Part shown: positions 32,320 to 43,470 of the stretch, one piece after another
Layout: each line of letters starts with the position of its first letter
Numbering within the stretch: position 1 is the first letter of the stretch
Assembly: GCF_902635505.1 (NCBI RefSeq)
Contig: NC_045426.1
Location: 671,121,087-671,185,086 of the forward strand
DNA: 64,000 nucleotides
From: Sarcophilus harrisii
Taxonomy: Eukaryota; Chordata; Mammalia; Dasyuromorphia; Dasyuridae
Reading direction: 5' to 3'
Notes under the pieces: model-generated
What the model was told of the DNA's origin: nothing
What the model saw: only the letters and a program-made list of their open reading frames with translations
Database searches by the model: none
Made by a program: the position numbers and the translations under genes

Positions 32320-35300
32320 GTTCGGGGGCGGGGCCGGGGGAAAGAGGCGGGGCACAGCCCAGTTCAGAATGAGGCTGCGGTTTGGGGGCAGACCCGAGGG
32401 AAAAGAAATTGTGCGAGACTGGAGGGGGGCGGGGCTTAAGGAAAAGGAGAAGCAAGGATAGGCTCCGAAGAGAGCCTAAAGTAGGGGGCGGGGCTCGGGG
32501 GCGGAACAAAGTCAGAGCGAGGCCGTCGAGGCGGGGATGAAGGGAAAGGGGCGGGGATGAGTCGTGGGAGTGTGGCGGGTGGGCAGTGGCTAAGCGGAAG
32601 GCCAGTTCGTCCATCAGTCCGTATTTATTAAGTGCTGACCGTGTGCCAGGCACGGTGCCGACGAACGTGCTCTCGAGGGGTTCACGGCGCCTAGCTCCGT
32701 TTCCGGCGCCTATGTTGATTGTACGCAGGAACCTAATACAAAACAGGCTCTCCGCAAGATAAACAGGAGACACCTGACAGAGGACAGGCCCTGGAATTGG
32801 GGGCATGGGAAGGCTTCTTCTAGAAGGGGGATATTAGCAGGGACTTCTTTAAGCGAGGGAGGTCAGCAGTCCGAGGGGTGTGGAGATGCGGGACAACCAG
32901 AGAGAGTGCTCGGAGCTGAGAGCTGAAGGGTATTATTCGTGCAACAGCCAGGAGGCCTCCAGATGGAAGAATACTTGCCTGGAAGTAAAATGCAAGAAAA
33001 GTGGAAAAGGAGGGTGTCCAATAGGGCGTTTGGTCCTGGGAGCAGTAGGGAGCCAGCGGAGTTTACTGAGTAGGAACAGGGGTGATAATAATCAGATCTG
33101 GGCTTTCGTGGCTGAATGCAGGATGGGTTGGAGTAGGGAGAAGCTTGAAGCAGGTAGGATCTCCCAGCAGGCTGTTTGTTGTTCTAGCCCTGGTGGGAGG
33201 TAATGAGAATCTGTCAGAGAAGAGAAGGAAACACGCAAAGGTGAAATTGACAGGTCTTGGCAATTGACAGCTGATGTATGCCTATGGGGGGAGGGGTGAC
33301 TCCTGGTTTGGGAGCCTAAGGGACTGGGGTAGCCCTCCAGGAATAGGTAGAAGGTGGAGAGGGTTTAAGGGAAAAGATAATTGTTTTGTGTTTCATATTT
33401 TCACTGGACATCTGCTTCAAGATATCTGAAAAGCAGATGGAGATATAAAGGTGAACATCAGCAGAGGCCAGGGGAGGTAGATTTGAGTATCTTCGGGTCA
33501 GAGAGGATAGTTAACTCCCCTGAAGCTGATGAGATCACCAGCTGAAGTAGTGTAGAGGGAGAAGAGCCCTGAGGGTCACCAGGCAGTAGGGAATGAGCCT
33601 AGAGAGGGAGAGATTGAAAATAAGGGACAGAGGAGGGATGACCGAGGGGGATAATCTGTTGGAGGTCGAAATGGGTTCCCCTTGAGAAGGGAGAGGTAGC
33701 CTTGGTAAGGAGTAAGACTGCCTTATCAGGTGAGACAGGGGAGAGAGGGACAGAAGGCTCCTGAGTGATAGATGAGGAAGAAGAAGAGGGAGCTCGTGAT
33801 GAATGACCTCAGTTGGTTTTTTTTTTTTCTGTAATATATGAGGTGAAGTTCTCATTTGAAAGAGTTGGGGGAGGGAGAGCCATGGAAGGTTTTGAGGAGG
33901 AGGTATGAGAGGGTTTGGAAGATCTGCTGCTTGAGTGAATTGATAAGGGATGTACGGAAGCATTGCCTAGCAGCAGTGAAGGCTCATTGAGGTTGTGGAT
34001 TTAGTCAGAATGATTGGGTGATTTTCTCCATCTTCATTTTGTAGTATATTGTAGTATGGAAAGTAGAGACTGGTGGGAGGGATCCAAGGCTGAGTTCTGA
34101 CAGGGCATGATGGAGGAAATAATAAAAAGGTGTTGGATTCAGGAGAGAGCCACAATGTAGAATTGAATTGGTTTACCAAGGGTCAGGATGGAGAAAAAGA
34201 AGATAGAGTGGCCTATACAAGGGAGATGGCCTGGGAGACAATTGAAGGGTCAAGAAATTGGAGGTCATGGGGGGGGGGTAGGAGAGGGGGAAGGTTGGAA
34301 GCTGGGCTGAAGGGAAAAGGCAAAGTTCGAGGCTCAGGTAGGTTCAGGCCAGGATGAGAGGTGAGGCTGGAGGGAGGCAGAGGTTTCCTGGCAAAAGCTG
34401 AGTCGGGATGAAGAAAGTGGCAGCGTTCAGGTGGCCAAAATCAGTTTCACATGGGGAGGAGAATTCTGAAGGAGCTGAACTGACATGGGGAAGGGGGTCC
34501 CAGGTAAGCTTAGGAGGGGGAGCAGGGCTTCTGGGGCCAGCAGGAGGATGAAGTAAGGGGACTGAGCCCTAGCCTGAAAGCTTACACGGGGGCTGGGGCA
34601 GGGCCAGGGTTAGGACTCAGGTGAATTCTAGCTGAGGGCTTGGGGCTGAATTTAGGCCAACTAGAAAACAGTGGATGGAGTGCTGGACCTGGAATCAGGA
34701 AGACCTGAATTTGAATTCTGCCTCAGACAGGAACTAGTTCTAGAATCTTGGGCAAGTAACTTCATTGCTTTCAACCTCAGTTTCCTCAACTGTATAAGAA
34801 AATAATATCTTGCCACTCAAGGTTATGGTGAAAACCAAATAAGATAACAAGAAAAGCACTTTGCAAACTTTAGAACATTGTATAAATGTTGCCATTGTTA
34901 TTATCATTATTAATCTCAGCTGAGCCTAGTTGGAGGCAGCAGAAGTTGGGATAGCTTGAGGCTAAGGTGGGAAAGGCCTGGTGGGGGGAGCCATAAAAGG
35001 GGTGTGCTTGGAAATGAGGCTTGGGGACACTGAGCTTGTGCTTCTTCTATGCCCAGAGTACTTGGTAAATCTGGACACCCTGCTCTTGATTTTGTCACAT
35101 TGGGCCAGCCAGTTCCCTTTTTCTTGCTTCAATTTTTCCGTATTTAAAATGAACACATTTGACTTCATGATCTCCAGATCTCTCCAGAGAGAGAGCTGAG
35201 GGCAGGCTAATATATTGAAACCAGAGGGTCCCAGAAAATGATTGAGGTCAGCTTTGGGAGAAAAATGGATCCAGCACAAAGAAGATCCCTCCTTTTGGGA

Positions 35301-38300
35301 AGGAGAGGCCATCTCTTCTGTCTTCCTCGGGCAAGATAAGGTGAATGATCCTAGGGAAAAAAGATAATTGGGATTTTCTCTATTCAGTTCATTCAAATTC
35401 AACACAGTTATGACGCATCTTCTGAGTGCAAGTCCCTGGGGAAATTAGAGAGCCACAGCATTCTGGAGGTAAAAGACAGTTCAGAAAGCATTTGTTAAGT
35501 ACCTACTATGTGCTGGGTTCTAAGGAAAGGCCTTACATTCTCCTGGAAGGGAGGGAGTTCATTCAGTAGTTACATAATCCAAGTCTCACCTGAAGAAGAA
35601 GGCTTGCCTAGCACCTGAGGTCCAGCTTCAAACCTTAAGGCAGAGAGACTCTCTGACCTCCTGAGGCACCTCTTTCCAGCCTTATAGCAAGCCTCCATTG
35701 GCCTCTGGGCATCCTTCACCTATTATTCCTCGTTCTGTCCTCTGGACCCAGACAGAACAGGGTCCAACTCTTCTTCAGGTTAAACATCCCTAATTCTTTC
35801 ATGACCTTTTCCCAGCCCAACGAGCCCTTACCAAAATGTGGCCAGGCTTGGTACAACGCTCCAGAAGTGCTCTGACCAAGGCAGAGTACGGTGGGACCGT
35901 CCCCTCTTTGTTCTTGGAAGCTGTGCCTCTCTTAATGCACTTTAGGCTCTATTTTGGCTGCTTGGCTCAGTGAGTCAGCCAAACACCACGTCCTTCTCAG
36001 ACAAGTTGCTGGCTTGCCATGCTTTGGAATGGAATGGAAGTGCTGGAAAAGCACTTAACTGTTAGCTGTGAGCCAAGCACTGTGCTAAGTGTTGGGGAGA
36101 CAAATAAAACGCCAAGACAACCTGTTCTCATGGAACTCATGTCCTAATGAAGGGAGACAATCCCCAGGCCTGCCCCACCTGGTGAAGCTGAGCTTTTTAA
36201 ACCCACATGGAAGAACCTTTATTTTACAGATTTCGAGTTGGAAAGGACACCACACACCAGTGGATCCAATCCCTTCCTTTGTTTTCTAGATAAGGAGAAT
36301 AAAGCTAAAGAAGACAATGAGTTCTCTGTGGTGGTCTAGGCAGGAAATGGCAGAGCCAAGATCTGAAGGCCACATGCTTCTCCCCCAACATGACATGCTG
36401 CTTCATCCCTACCCGTTAAATTTTGTCCCAAGTGTTCCTGCATGTGGTGACCTTTTAGAATGTAGACATCCGCTTTATTTATTAGCGATACCTTCCAGAT
36501 CTGTAGTGTTTACAAGATTGAAAAGCTTGCCAGTTATCGGTAAAAAATATTAATCAGCATGTAACCAAATAACAATCCTTGATGTACTCCACTGCAAACT
36601 CCCTTCCAACTTGATACCGATTCATTAAGGTTTACCCTTTAAGTCCAGTCATTCAGCTGGTTTTCCATCTATGCAATTGTAATAGCATATTAAACTACGA
36701 TTCATGGCTTCATGTGGGATCTCATAACTGAATGTAGCAGTTGCAAAATTTTGATTTATTATCAGTAAATGTGATTTGTATACATGCTTTTTTTATTATT
36801 ATAGCTTTTTATTATATGCATAGGTATATGCATATATATGGGTATAAATGAATGGGTAATTTTCAGCATTGACCCTTGCAAAACCTTCTGTTCCAACTTT
36901 CCCCTTCCTTCCCCCCCACTCCCTCCCCCAGATGGCAGATAGTCCCATACATGTTAAATATGTTAAATACAATACATGTTGTATATATGTTTTATATACC
37001 TACCAGGGTCACATAAAAATTTCTTGGGTGAAAAAAGATTACAAACAGAACAAGTTTAAAAAGCCCTGATCTAGCCCAGAAGTATCAAACTTCAGTTGAG
37101 AAGCGTTTATCTATGTTTTGTTTTGTTTTATTTATTTTGTTAATGTTAATATTCAGTTTTCTAAGTCAATATGCAGCCAGAGGGATCTTTATCTTTGAAT
37201 TTTACACCAGTGATCTAGCCCACATCTCTCTCTCTCTTCCGTAAGACTAATATGAAACACTTCATCAGATGGGTTTTTGAAAATAGATGGATTTCTGCAT
37301 ATGAGTCAGAAACTTTCTAGAATGCTAATCCTGGAACTCAGAATCTCACGGGGGTTAAGGCTGAAACAAATAGCATACATCAGTGATATAACACGTATAG
37401 AAGAAGATGCAAACAAAGATATCTCTGAGTTTAAGGGACAGGACTCAACCTAGCAGGGGAAATCAAGGAAAGCCTCTTATAGAAGATGGGGTTTAATTTA
37501 GATTTTATCTGGAGCTTCTTTAGGGCAGGAGCTGTTTTTGCCTACCAGGGTTTGGCACATAGTTAGATGAGTTAATATGCGTTAAGTGCTTTGCCAGCCT
37601 TAAAGCACTATAAGTGCCAGTAATTATGATTATCGTGATTAATGGTGCAAGTTGCCTTGGATTTGGATTCATTGGGTGCTTGGGGGAAGAGTGTGAGCCC
37701 TCAGCCCTACTCCAAGCTAAGCACTCAAACTCAGGACATTAGCATCTTGATTCCTTCCCTAGTCCTTCTGCCTTTCTTCCTAGATCCAGGATTTCCTCCA
37801 GTCGTTGAAGCGTCGTGTGGCCCGGGAGGTGATTCAGCAGGAGCATCACTGCTGCCAGAAGGAACAGAGGTGTCCTAAGGCTGAGATTCCAGCCCCCATT
37901 GAGGTGAAGATGGGCTGAGAACACCAGAGAAGTCAAAACATGGGGGACAGGAGACCCATCAGGATGGGGCTTGAGATGAAAGACACAGTTTTATTGTCGA
38001 AGCACATGGAAGGAGAGGAGCTTTGAATCTGATCAAAGGGCTCAGCTTCTTATGACTCTGACACAGAGCCAGTCCTTTAGCCTCTTTGTGCCCCAGTTTC
38101 CTGATCTGTAAAAAGAGGGGATTGGACTAGATGCTTTAGGGGACCCCGTGATGCTGTGGCCCTTGTCTGGGTGTGAGAAGAGTCTGAGATATAAAAAGTG
38201 GAGCTGGGTGAGGAAAAAGGGAGACCAGGATAAGGCTGGCAGTGGCCTCATGTAATCAGATTATGATCCTGTGTTTAATTTTAGGTTTGGACAGATCTGG

Positions 38301-40594
38301 CTAAAAAGGTGACCAGCCAGTTGGAAGAAGCCATGACTACTGCCTTTTCCCAGGTATCAGGGGCCCTGGAATTCTTGCTCATTTCTGTTTTCCAGAAGCT
38401 GTGATTTCATAAGAGTGGGCACTGCCCTCGGTCTCTGTTAGCACTTGCTGTATTGTAGTTGATTGCCTTCTTGAGCTCCTACCCTCTCATGGCAGCTGTC
38501 TAGGGATAGGGCTCTGCTAAGCCTTAAGGGCAGATGCCCATAGCCTGCCCCAGACCAGATTTGGAGGCTTTCCATGTTGGTTGACTTACAGAGCCGCCTT
38601 CAAGGGCCCAAAGCCTCTGGAGTCAGGATAAGCCATCAGAAAAGGGTGGCAGAAAAGGGTCTTTCTAAGAAAGTACTGCCCATGTTCTGTTTTGGAGAAA
38701 AACTAGAGTAGGGGTTCTTAAACTAGGCTCAACAGATTCTCCCACCCCACCCTCCAAGGGTTCCACAAATAATTTTCAAGAGATTCTTTGAACTTTAATG
38801 AGAAAAAAAGTGCACCCTCCTCTGTAAACTCCATTGGCTCCTTATTACCCCTGGGATCAGATAGAATATCCAGTTTGGCTTTTCAGGCCCTGACCCTCTC
38901 CCTCCCTTGTCTTTGATCGGGGACACTAGTCTCTTGAACACGATCCTCCTTCTCTTCGATGGTTGTCCCCCATGCCTGGCATTCTGCTCCTGCCTCCTCT
39001 GGCTCCCCAGCTCCCACCTTCCACAGGAGGTCCTCCCTCTCCCCCCTTGATGCCAGTGCCTCCCCCTGCTGATTGCCCACAACCTGGGCCATCTGTAGCT
39101 TGTTTCTTCCCTGGCTGTGTGCACGCTGTCTTCCTCATTAGACTGTGAGCTCTTTGAGGGCAGGGGGGCTTGCTTGTTGTTTCTCTGTCTCCCCAGGATT
39201 TAACGCAGTCCCTGGCACATGACACCTAGTTACTAAATGCTTAAATAACTAGCTAACTTTATTTTCACTAGCTTCTAATTAATGACTTAAAACATGATTC
39301 TGAAAAGGGGTCTGTGGATGTCACTAAACTGCCAGAGGCCCATAAATACGAGAAAGAGTGAAGAGATCCCCTGGCATTGCACCTCCTGCAAGAGAGGGAG
39401 AACTTCAGATGCAAAAGGAGATGTCTAGTTTTTAGTCTGGCCAATGCGGGTTTTTGCTTGCTGGACCATGCATAACAGTGGGGTTTTTTTCCCTTTCACT
39501 GGTCTGGATGAGAAAGGCCTAGGAAGAGGAAATAAATATAATTTCTGGAAATAAAGGAGGTGGGAATCCAAAGAGCCCCTGACCCAGAGGAAGAAGGAAT
39601 TCATGGTGAGGGGCTGCTCTGAGCTCTCCTGTCTCCTCCGGGTGTCAGGCCCCTGGCGGTGGGCCCTTTATGCCATGCCTCTGTTCTCTCTGTCCCTCCC
39701 AGATCCTGACCATTGCTGCCACAGAGCCCGTGAGTCTGCTCCACTCCATTCCCAAGAAGCTGACCCAAGCCAGTGAGAGACAGCTTCTCTGCCAAGAGTC
39801 TCACTCCCAGGGAGAAGCCCCACCTCAGGCCCCAGAGCCCACCCAGGAGACCAGTGGGGGAGACTCTGGGCCCTCGGGCACCCCGGACAAGACCGACTCC
39901 TCCAAATCTGGCCCGGCTGCACCCACCAATGGAAACCTCGTCATTGACTTTGAGAAGATCTATAAATATCTGTCGAGCATATCCCGGAGTGGCAAGGCAC
40001 TTGAGCTTTCCCCAGGAGGTGAGTGGGGACAGGGATGATCGGGGAGGGTTGCTGCTTAGGCCACTGTTGAACCTGGAGTTACCATGTGACCCTGGATGAG
40101 TCATTAATCTCCTCCTGGGGCTGCTGGGAGAATTAAATGAGATCCTACCTGTAAAGTTCTTTGGAGTCCTTCAGGGGCTCTCACGTCATCACTATCAGCA
40201 GCCACTCATTCACGCTTCTTCTGCATCCCTAGAGTCCGCCGTCCTCCTCGATCTGCTCATGTCCCTGCCTGAAGAGCTCAGCCGCTTGCCCTGCGAAAAG
40301 CTGCAGGCCCACATGGCTGGTTCCTATAGGAAGCTGATGCGCCCTCAGCAGCCCTCAGATCCAAGCCACGGGGACCCCGGGAAAGGCCCCTCGGTGCCAG
40401 ATGGTGAAGGTGGCACCTCCGGCAGCAGGGACCCCGGAAGCCTGGAGAGCCCCCCTGCCGAGAGTCCTGCTGCCTCTGGGCCAAGCCCGCCCTCAGCTCA
40501 GCACCAGCTGTGGCAGGACCTGGAGTTCTGTCCTCTGAACCCATTCCTGCTTCCCTTGGAGCTTCTGTCTCACAGGGCAGCTCCTGGGCAGTGA
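32125..40594 (+). CDS. SNAPC2: SNAPC2, snRNA-activating protein complex subunit 2 (SNAP45), five coding exons
   Basis: SNAPC2 is a nuclear subunit of SNAPc (PTF), which binds the proximal sequence element of snRNA genes and serves both RNA polymerase II and III. Coding exons are 32125-32319, 37784-37903, 38285-38353, 39703-40018 and 40233-40594: 353 codons, against about 334 in human. Matches to the human protein as I remember it are the start MKPP.RRRAAPARY, 'LWTAREKQQLLRLLQA' in a Myb/SANT-like region (about residues 28-70), 'RRVARE', 'PAPIEVWTDLA', 'LTIAATEPVSLLHS', 'DFEKIYKYLSS', 'LLDLLMSLPEEL' and 'CPLNPFLLPLELL' near the end. The acidic, Pro/Ser-rich linkers are poorly conserved. Every junction has GT-AG ends and keeps frame. 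Intron 1 is 5.46 kb and packed with repeats. The gene converges on CTXN1, as in human. Confidence 0.96.
32311..32412. repeat. 60-bp-offset partial tandem duplication across exon 1 donor
   Basis: 'gaggctgaggttcgggggc' at 32311 recurs diverged as 'gaggctgcggtttgggggc' at 32371. Each is followed by a 'gggaaa' block. The second copy places a GT at 32380, 60 nt downstream of the used donor. Confidence 0.7.
32600..32705 (+). repeat. SINE remnant in SNAPC2 intron 1
   Basis: 'tatttattaagtgctgaccg' then 'tgtgccaggcacggtgccg'. GC-rich diverged member of the common SINE family. Confidence 0.7.
32950..34400 (-). mobile_element. L2 LINE, minus strand, in SNAPC2 intron 1
   Basis: Plus-strand text is antisense L2: 'ctgaatgcaggatgggttgg', 'tggacatctgcttcaagat', 'gctgatgagatcaccag' (opposite the reverse transcriptase), 'ggaggtcatgg'. 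The minus strand 33535-33963 keeps a 142-codon frame by chance over the RT-proximal part. It aligns with 21786-23100 from about 33370 on. Confidence 0.85.
34665..34915 (+). repeat. MIR/CORE-SINE-like element in intron 1
   Basis: 'acctggaatcaggaagacct' to 'aaagcactttgcaaac' and 'attgtataaatgttgccatt'. Same type as 13213-13440. Confidence 0.82.
35475..35530 (+). repeat. SINE remnant in intron 1
   Basis: 'gaaagcatttgttaagtacc', 'tactatgtgctgggttct'. Confidence 0.65.
35590..36740. mobile_element. CR1/L3-like LINE fossil in two pieces, split by SINEs
   Basis: 35590-35990 ('ccaaaatgtggccaggcttg', 'ctctgaccaaggcagagtac') and 36545-36740 ('tgatgtactccactgcaaac', 'taagtccagtcattcagct') are wording I know from CR1-type LINEs of amniotes. 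Between them lie a SINE (36040-36150, 'ccaagcactgtgctaagtg') and an MIR-like element (36175-36420). Confidence 0.65.
36040..36150 (+). repeat. SINE in CR1-like element
   Basis: 'gccaagcactgtgctaagtg', 'ttggggagacaaataaaac', 'aactcatgtcctaatgaagg'. Confidence 0.75.
36787..36990 (-). mobile_element. L1 3' UTR, minus strand, in intron 1
   Basis: Matches 17836-18000 ('attgacccttgcaaaacctt', 'agatggcagatagtcccata'). T-rich at the low end. The flanks 'tgtatacatg' and 'tgtatatatg' look like a target duplication with one change. Confidence 0.83.
37069..37220. mobile_element. hAT-type miniature element with perfect 8-bp target duplication
   Basis: Body 37077-37212 (136 bp) with inverted ends ('cagaagtatcaaacttca' and, reversed, 'cactggtgtaaaattcaa'). 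The flanks atctagcc at 37069-37076 and 37213-37220 are identical, the hallmark length for hAT. Internal 'ttttctaagtcaatatgcag' matches 20981-21777. Confidence 0.93.
37784..37903 (+). CDS. SNAPC2: SNAPC2 coding exon 2
   Basis: Acceptor ctttcttcctag|ATCCAG, donor ATTGAG|GTGAAG, 40 codons, phase 0 at both ends. Encodes FLQSLKRRVAREVIQ and ends PAPIE. Confidence 0.96.
38050..38160 (+). repeat. MIR remnant in intron 3-proximal region (intron 2)
   Basis: 'tttgtgccccagtttcctga', 'tctgtaaaaagaggggattg', 'gactagatgctt'. Lies between exons 2 and 3. Confidence 0.75.
38285..38353 (+). CDS. SNAPC2: SNAPC2 coding exon 3
   Basis: Acceptor tttaattttag|GTTTGG, donor CCCAG|GTATCA, 23 codons (VWTDLAKKV...TTAFSQ), phase 0 at both ends. 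Confidence 0.96.
38820..39250 (+). mobile_element. L2 LINE 3' part, plus strand, in SNAPC2 intron 3
   Basis: 'ctccattggctccttattac', 'catgcctggcattctgctcc' and the 3' end 'ttagactgtgagctctttga' to 'ctaaatgcttaaataac' follow L2 order. Confidence 0.82.
39703..40018 (+). CDS. SNAPC2: SNAPC2 coding exon 4
   Basis: Acceptor tccctcccag|ATCCTG, donor GGAG|GTGAGT. Encodes ILTIAATEPVSLLHS, a variable Pro/Ser/Gly linker and DFEKIYKYLSSISRSGK. Ends after the first base of a Glu codon (phase 1). Confidence 0.96.
40233..40594 (+). CDS. SNAPC2: SNAPC2 coding exon 5 (C-terminus and stop)
   Basis: Acceptor catccctag|AGTCC completes the split Glu codon to give ESAVLLDLLMSLPEEL. Ends LPLELLSHRAAPGQ and TGA at 40592. 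No clear AATAAA follows closely; the first exact one is at about 41395. Confidence 0.96.
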
Positions 40595-40739
40595 GTGCTG
40601 GCAGACCCTTTGCCAGGGGACCAGGCTGAGGGCTGGGGTGGGGAGGGGGCCGGGAGGAGTCTGTGTGACTGTGTGTGTATGTGTGGGGGCCTGTGTGTGA
40701 TTAGAGTGAGAGGAGGAGAGAAAAAAGATATACTCCCAA

Positions 40740-41870
40740 GAAACAAAACTGTTTATTATTTCTGAAATTCCTTTGATATTTTATCCTAGGTTTCTGGACA
40801 GTTCTATGACTCTGGATTTATTTGAGCCCCTATTCTCAATATCTCTGAACAAATATCTAACAATTTGTGCTTGGTCAAAATGTAGAGAGATTTCAGAGTT
40901 CATAGAACAGGGAATCATTTGCTCTGTGGAACCCCAATCCTTCTCTGAGTTGTATATGTGTTTGGAAGAGATTTCAGGCAGATGAATCCTGGGAGTTCTG
41001 GAGCAGCCATGGTTGTTCTGGGAAAAGCACTTTTTAAACTTTTTAAAGTATGATTTAAATGTGATTTTTAAAAAATCATTTGCTTATTTAGCAAATACTT
41101 GAGTATCTGTAATGAGCACGAACATCTCTCTCTTTTCTCCCCTCTGCCTGGTGTGTGGGATATAGTTTAACATCCGAACACTCCAATATTTACCACTTCA
41201 GTGTTATCATTCCTTTGATTATCTTAGTTACATATTATAGTGAAGGTTGAGTTTTTGCCTCAACCTTCTGGTTTGGTTGCTGATGTTAAGTTTATTAATC
41301 TCAAAACTATATCTTAGTTTCAGAAAGAATATAAGGAAGGATCTGGATACTGGTTTTTATTTTTAAAATGTAAATTTAAAAACTAATGAAAACAAATAAA
41401 TTACAAGTAACTAAAATTCCTCAGCATAATTTATGAGTGATTGGATAACCATTGTTAAGTCATTCATATTTTGCCATTTAATTTTTAAAATGAAACTGTT
41501 TTTGTCTAATTAATGCTAAGATGTGCTTTCTCAAAAATTAATTTCAGTAGTAGTTGACTCAAGTTCCCACCTTTGTTCCTTTGACAAGTCATTCCATGTT
41601 AACTGTGCTCGATAACTGTCAATACCAAATTAATTTTGCTTCAGTTAATACCCCAATTAAACAGGGAATTTTGAGACATTTAACCTAAAATCAGCCGGTT
41701 TCTTCTCTTCACAGAAGCATAAGCTTCTTTTACAATTCTGTTTTTGTTTTTTTCCATTCCTTCCCACTCTCAAGTTTCATCAAACAGAATATTGAATGGT
41801 ATCATGACTGAAAAATGGGCCGTGGCTATATTCTCTTTTGCCTAAATACATGACGCAATAAACAATCTAC
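40740..41870. other. AT-rich island just downstream of SNAPC2
   Basis: About 1.1 kb of strongly AT-rich sequence between GC-rich blocks. A 70-codon frame (40773-40985) resembles nothing I know. There are no SINE or L1 ends and no clear terminal repeats. It may include the end of the SNAPC2 transcript (AATAAA near 41395), an unrecognised old transposon, or conserved non-coding DNA. Confidence 0.45.
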
Positions 41871-43289
41871 AAAATGTTGATTCATTTCGAAAGAAGTACA
41901 AAAGGAACATTTCTTACCCCATGCCCTGTCCCAACCCCAGCTTCCCGGCACTGTTGTTTTTGTCTTTCTCTCTGAGGTCCTGGTCATCCTCCCGGTCCCA
42001 GGCCCCATCAGAGCAGTGTCAGCTGACTGCCAGAGCCTGCTTTTCCCACCTTGTGTCTGGCACACAGCCCCGGCGACTGCACTTTGTCTCTGACTTCCCA
42101 GAGACCCCACAGCCATGCATCCTTAGCTCAGCAGGGATGCCGTCTCCCATTATTGCAGAGCAGGGTTACTCAGTGAGGGAGGTCATGTGCCAATTAATGC
42201 CCCCATTTTCCATTAGCGTTAGCACTTCAACCAGTGATGCCCCAGCAAGTGTGGAGAGCCCCCTCCTGAGAGGTCTGCGCTTCTGGTCCATCCCGGCATG
42301 ATGGGGGATGGCGAGATGTGCTCCACATAAAGCAAGCATCAGAGATGGGGTTTAAAACGGACCCTGGCGGGCCCCCAGTGCAGCATCCCTCCCACTAAGT
42401 CACTCTTCCAGGCCTGCCTCTGTGAATGGGCCCCTTCTAACTGCTGAGTTTGCTCTTGCGCCTGGGATGGCCCAGGCCACAGAGAGGCTCATGGTCCTTG
42501 CTTCTGCTCTGAAGCCCTCTTTCCTCTGCCGTCCCAATCACACCGACAGCTGAAGCTCCACTCCGGGCTCAAAGCCCTCAGATGCTGTCTCCAGCCCCAG
42601 CTCCTCTCTCCTTGCCCTTCGTTCACTGTTGCACCACCATCCCCCTCACTTTCAGTGTCTGTGGGTAGGGGAGGGAGGCAGATGGCCTTGCTCTTGAACC
42701 TCAGCCGCACTGAGCTATTATTCCAGCCCAGAGATGTTAGAATGAGGCACGGGAGCGAGGGGCAGCAGCTGAGCTAGAAAGCTTGTGGCCTTCCTCCCAC
42801 AGGACGGGCGGTGCTCTGGGATAGGGGGAAAGCCCTCTGGGGGATGGTTTTGTTCTGCCCCCACTTCGAGTTTAGCAGGCCTTTAACACAACATCTCATG
42901 GAAATGAGGGTACAAAGGTGTTTATTGGGGGAGGGGAAGCAGATGGGACTGGGGTTTAAGGTGAATTTGAGAAAATGTTACTGGAAGAGGTGCTGTTGGG
43001 AGTGAGCCATGGTGGGGCCGAGGGCAGGAGGAGAGGGGGAGGACAGGGGCACTAAGAGGCCTTCTGAGCCCCTCCGACTCTGCCACAGCATCCACAGGAG
43101 GGGCTGGGGTGGAGGAACGGGACTGTGTGACCCAGTCCTGGTTTTGGAAGGGCACAGGGATGGCGGGGCGGGGGAGGAGTCTGGTGGTGGCGAGAGCAGC
43201 ATGTGAAGTAGTTGATCAGCATGGCCAGGATCAGGAGGACAGAACCACCGAATGTCCGAAATGGGACAGTGCCCTAGACGTCCAGCCCA
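41871..43289. other. no gene recognised; GC-rich spacer
   Basis: A minus-strand AATAAA lies at 42921-42926 with GT-rich sequence beyond it, a possible distal poly(A) site for a leftward transcript such as CTXN1. Frames here are GC-driven. Confidence 0.4.
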
Positions 43290-43400
43290 GCCCCTGCTCC
43301 CTCCCCATTTTATAGCGGGGCAACAGCCCCAGGGAGTGGGAGGTTTATGCCCAAGGACACCCAACTAGAGAGCTGAGACTTGAACCTGCTACTCTCATTC
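43290..43400 (+). repeat. MIR remnant
   Basis: 'ccattttatagcggggcaac', 'ccaaggacacccaactagag', 'agagctgagacttgaacctg' are in MIR order. Confidence 0.75.
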
Positions 43401-43464
43401 ACCTTGAAACTTTTCCCCCACCTCATCACAAAAACCACTCACATTCAGGACAGGGTGATTGTTG

Positions 43465-43470
43465 TTTATT
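43465..43470 (-). terminator. poly(A) signal AATAAA, probable CTXN1 3' end
   Basis: AATAAA on the minus strand, followed about 20 nt on by the GT-rich GTGAGTGGTTTTTGTGATG (43423-43441 complement). It would give a 3' UTR of about 1.8 kb for CTXN1. Confidence 0.6.

Larger units (their letters stand above)
31900..32600 (+). promoter_or_regulatory. SNAPC2 promoter and CpG-rich region
   Basis: The sequence turns abruptly G+C and CpG rich. Upstream of the SNAPC2 ATG are an ETS-type site ccggaagtg (32065-32073) overlapped by gccatta (YY1-like), and a TATA-like tatttaaa (32084-32091), which would put the start of transcription only about 10-15 bp before the ATG. GC boxes (ggggcgggg type) cluster downstream in intron 1 (32325-32530). 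Assignments are by motif only. Confidence 0.65.

Noticed and set aside
31771-32439. 222-codon plus-strand frame starting upstream of SNAPC2
   Set aside because: It contains exon 1 in the right frame but runs through the promoter and into intron 1. The SNAPC2 start at 32125 and splice at 32319 fit the human protein.
32123-32806. 227-codon minus-strand frame opposite SNAPC2 exon 1
   Set aside because: It is the antisense of SNAPC2 exon 1 and CpG-rich intron sequence, Pro/Arg-rich without any known motif.
33535-33963. 142-codon minus-strand frame
   Set aside because: Fragment of L2 LINE, not a host gene.
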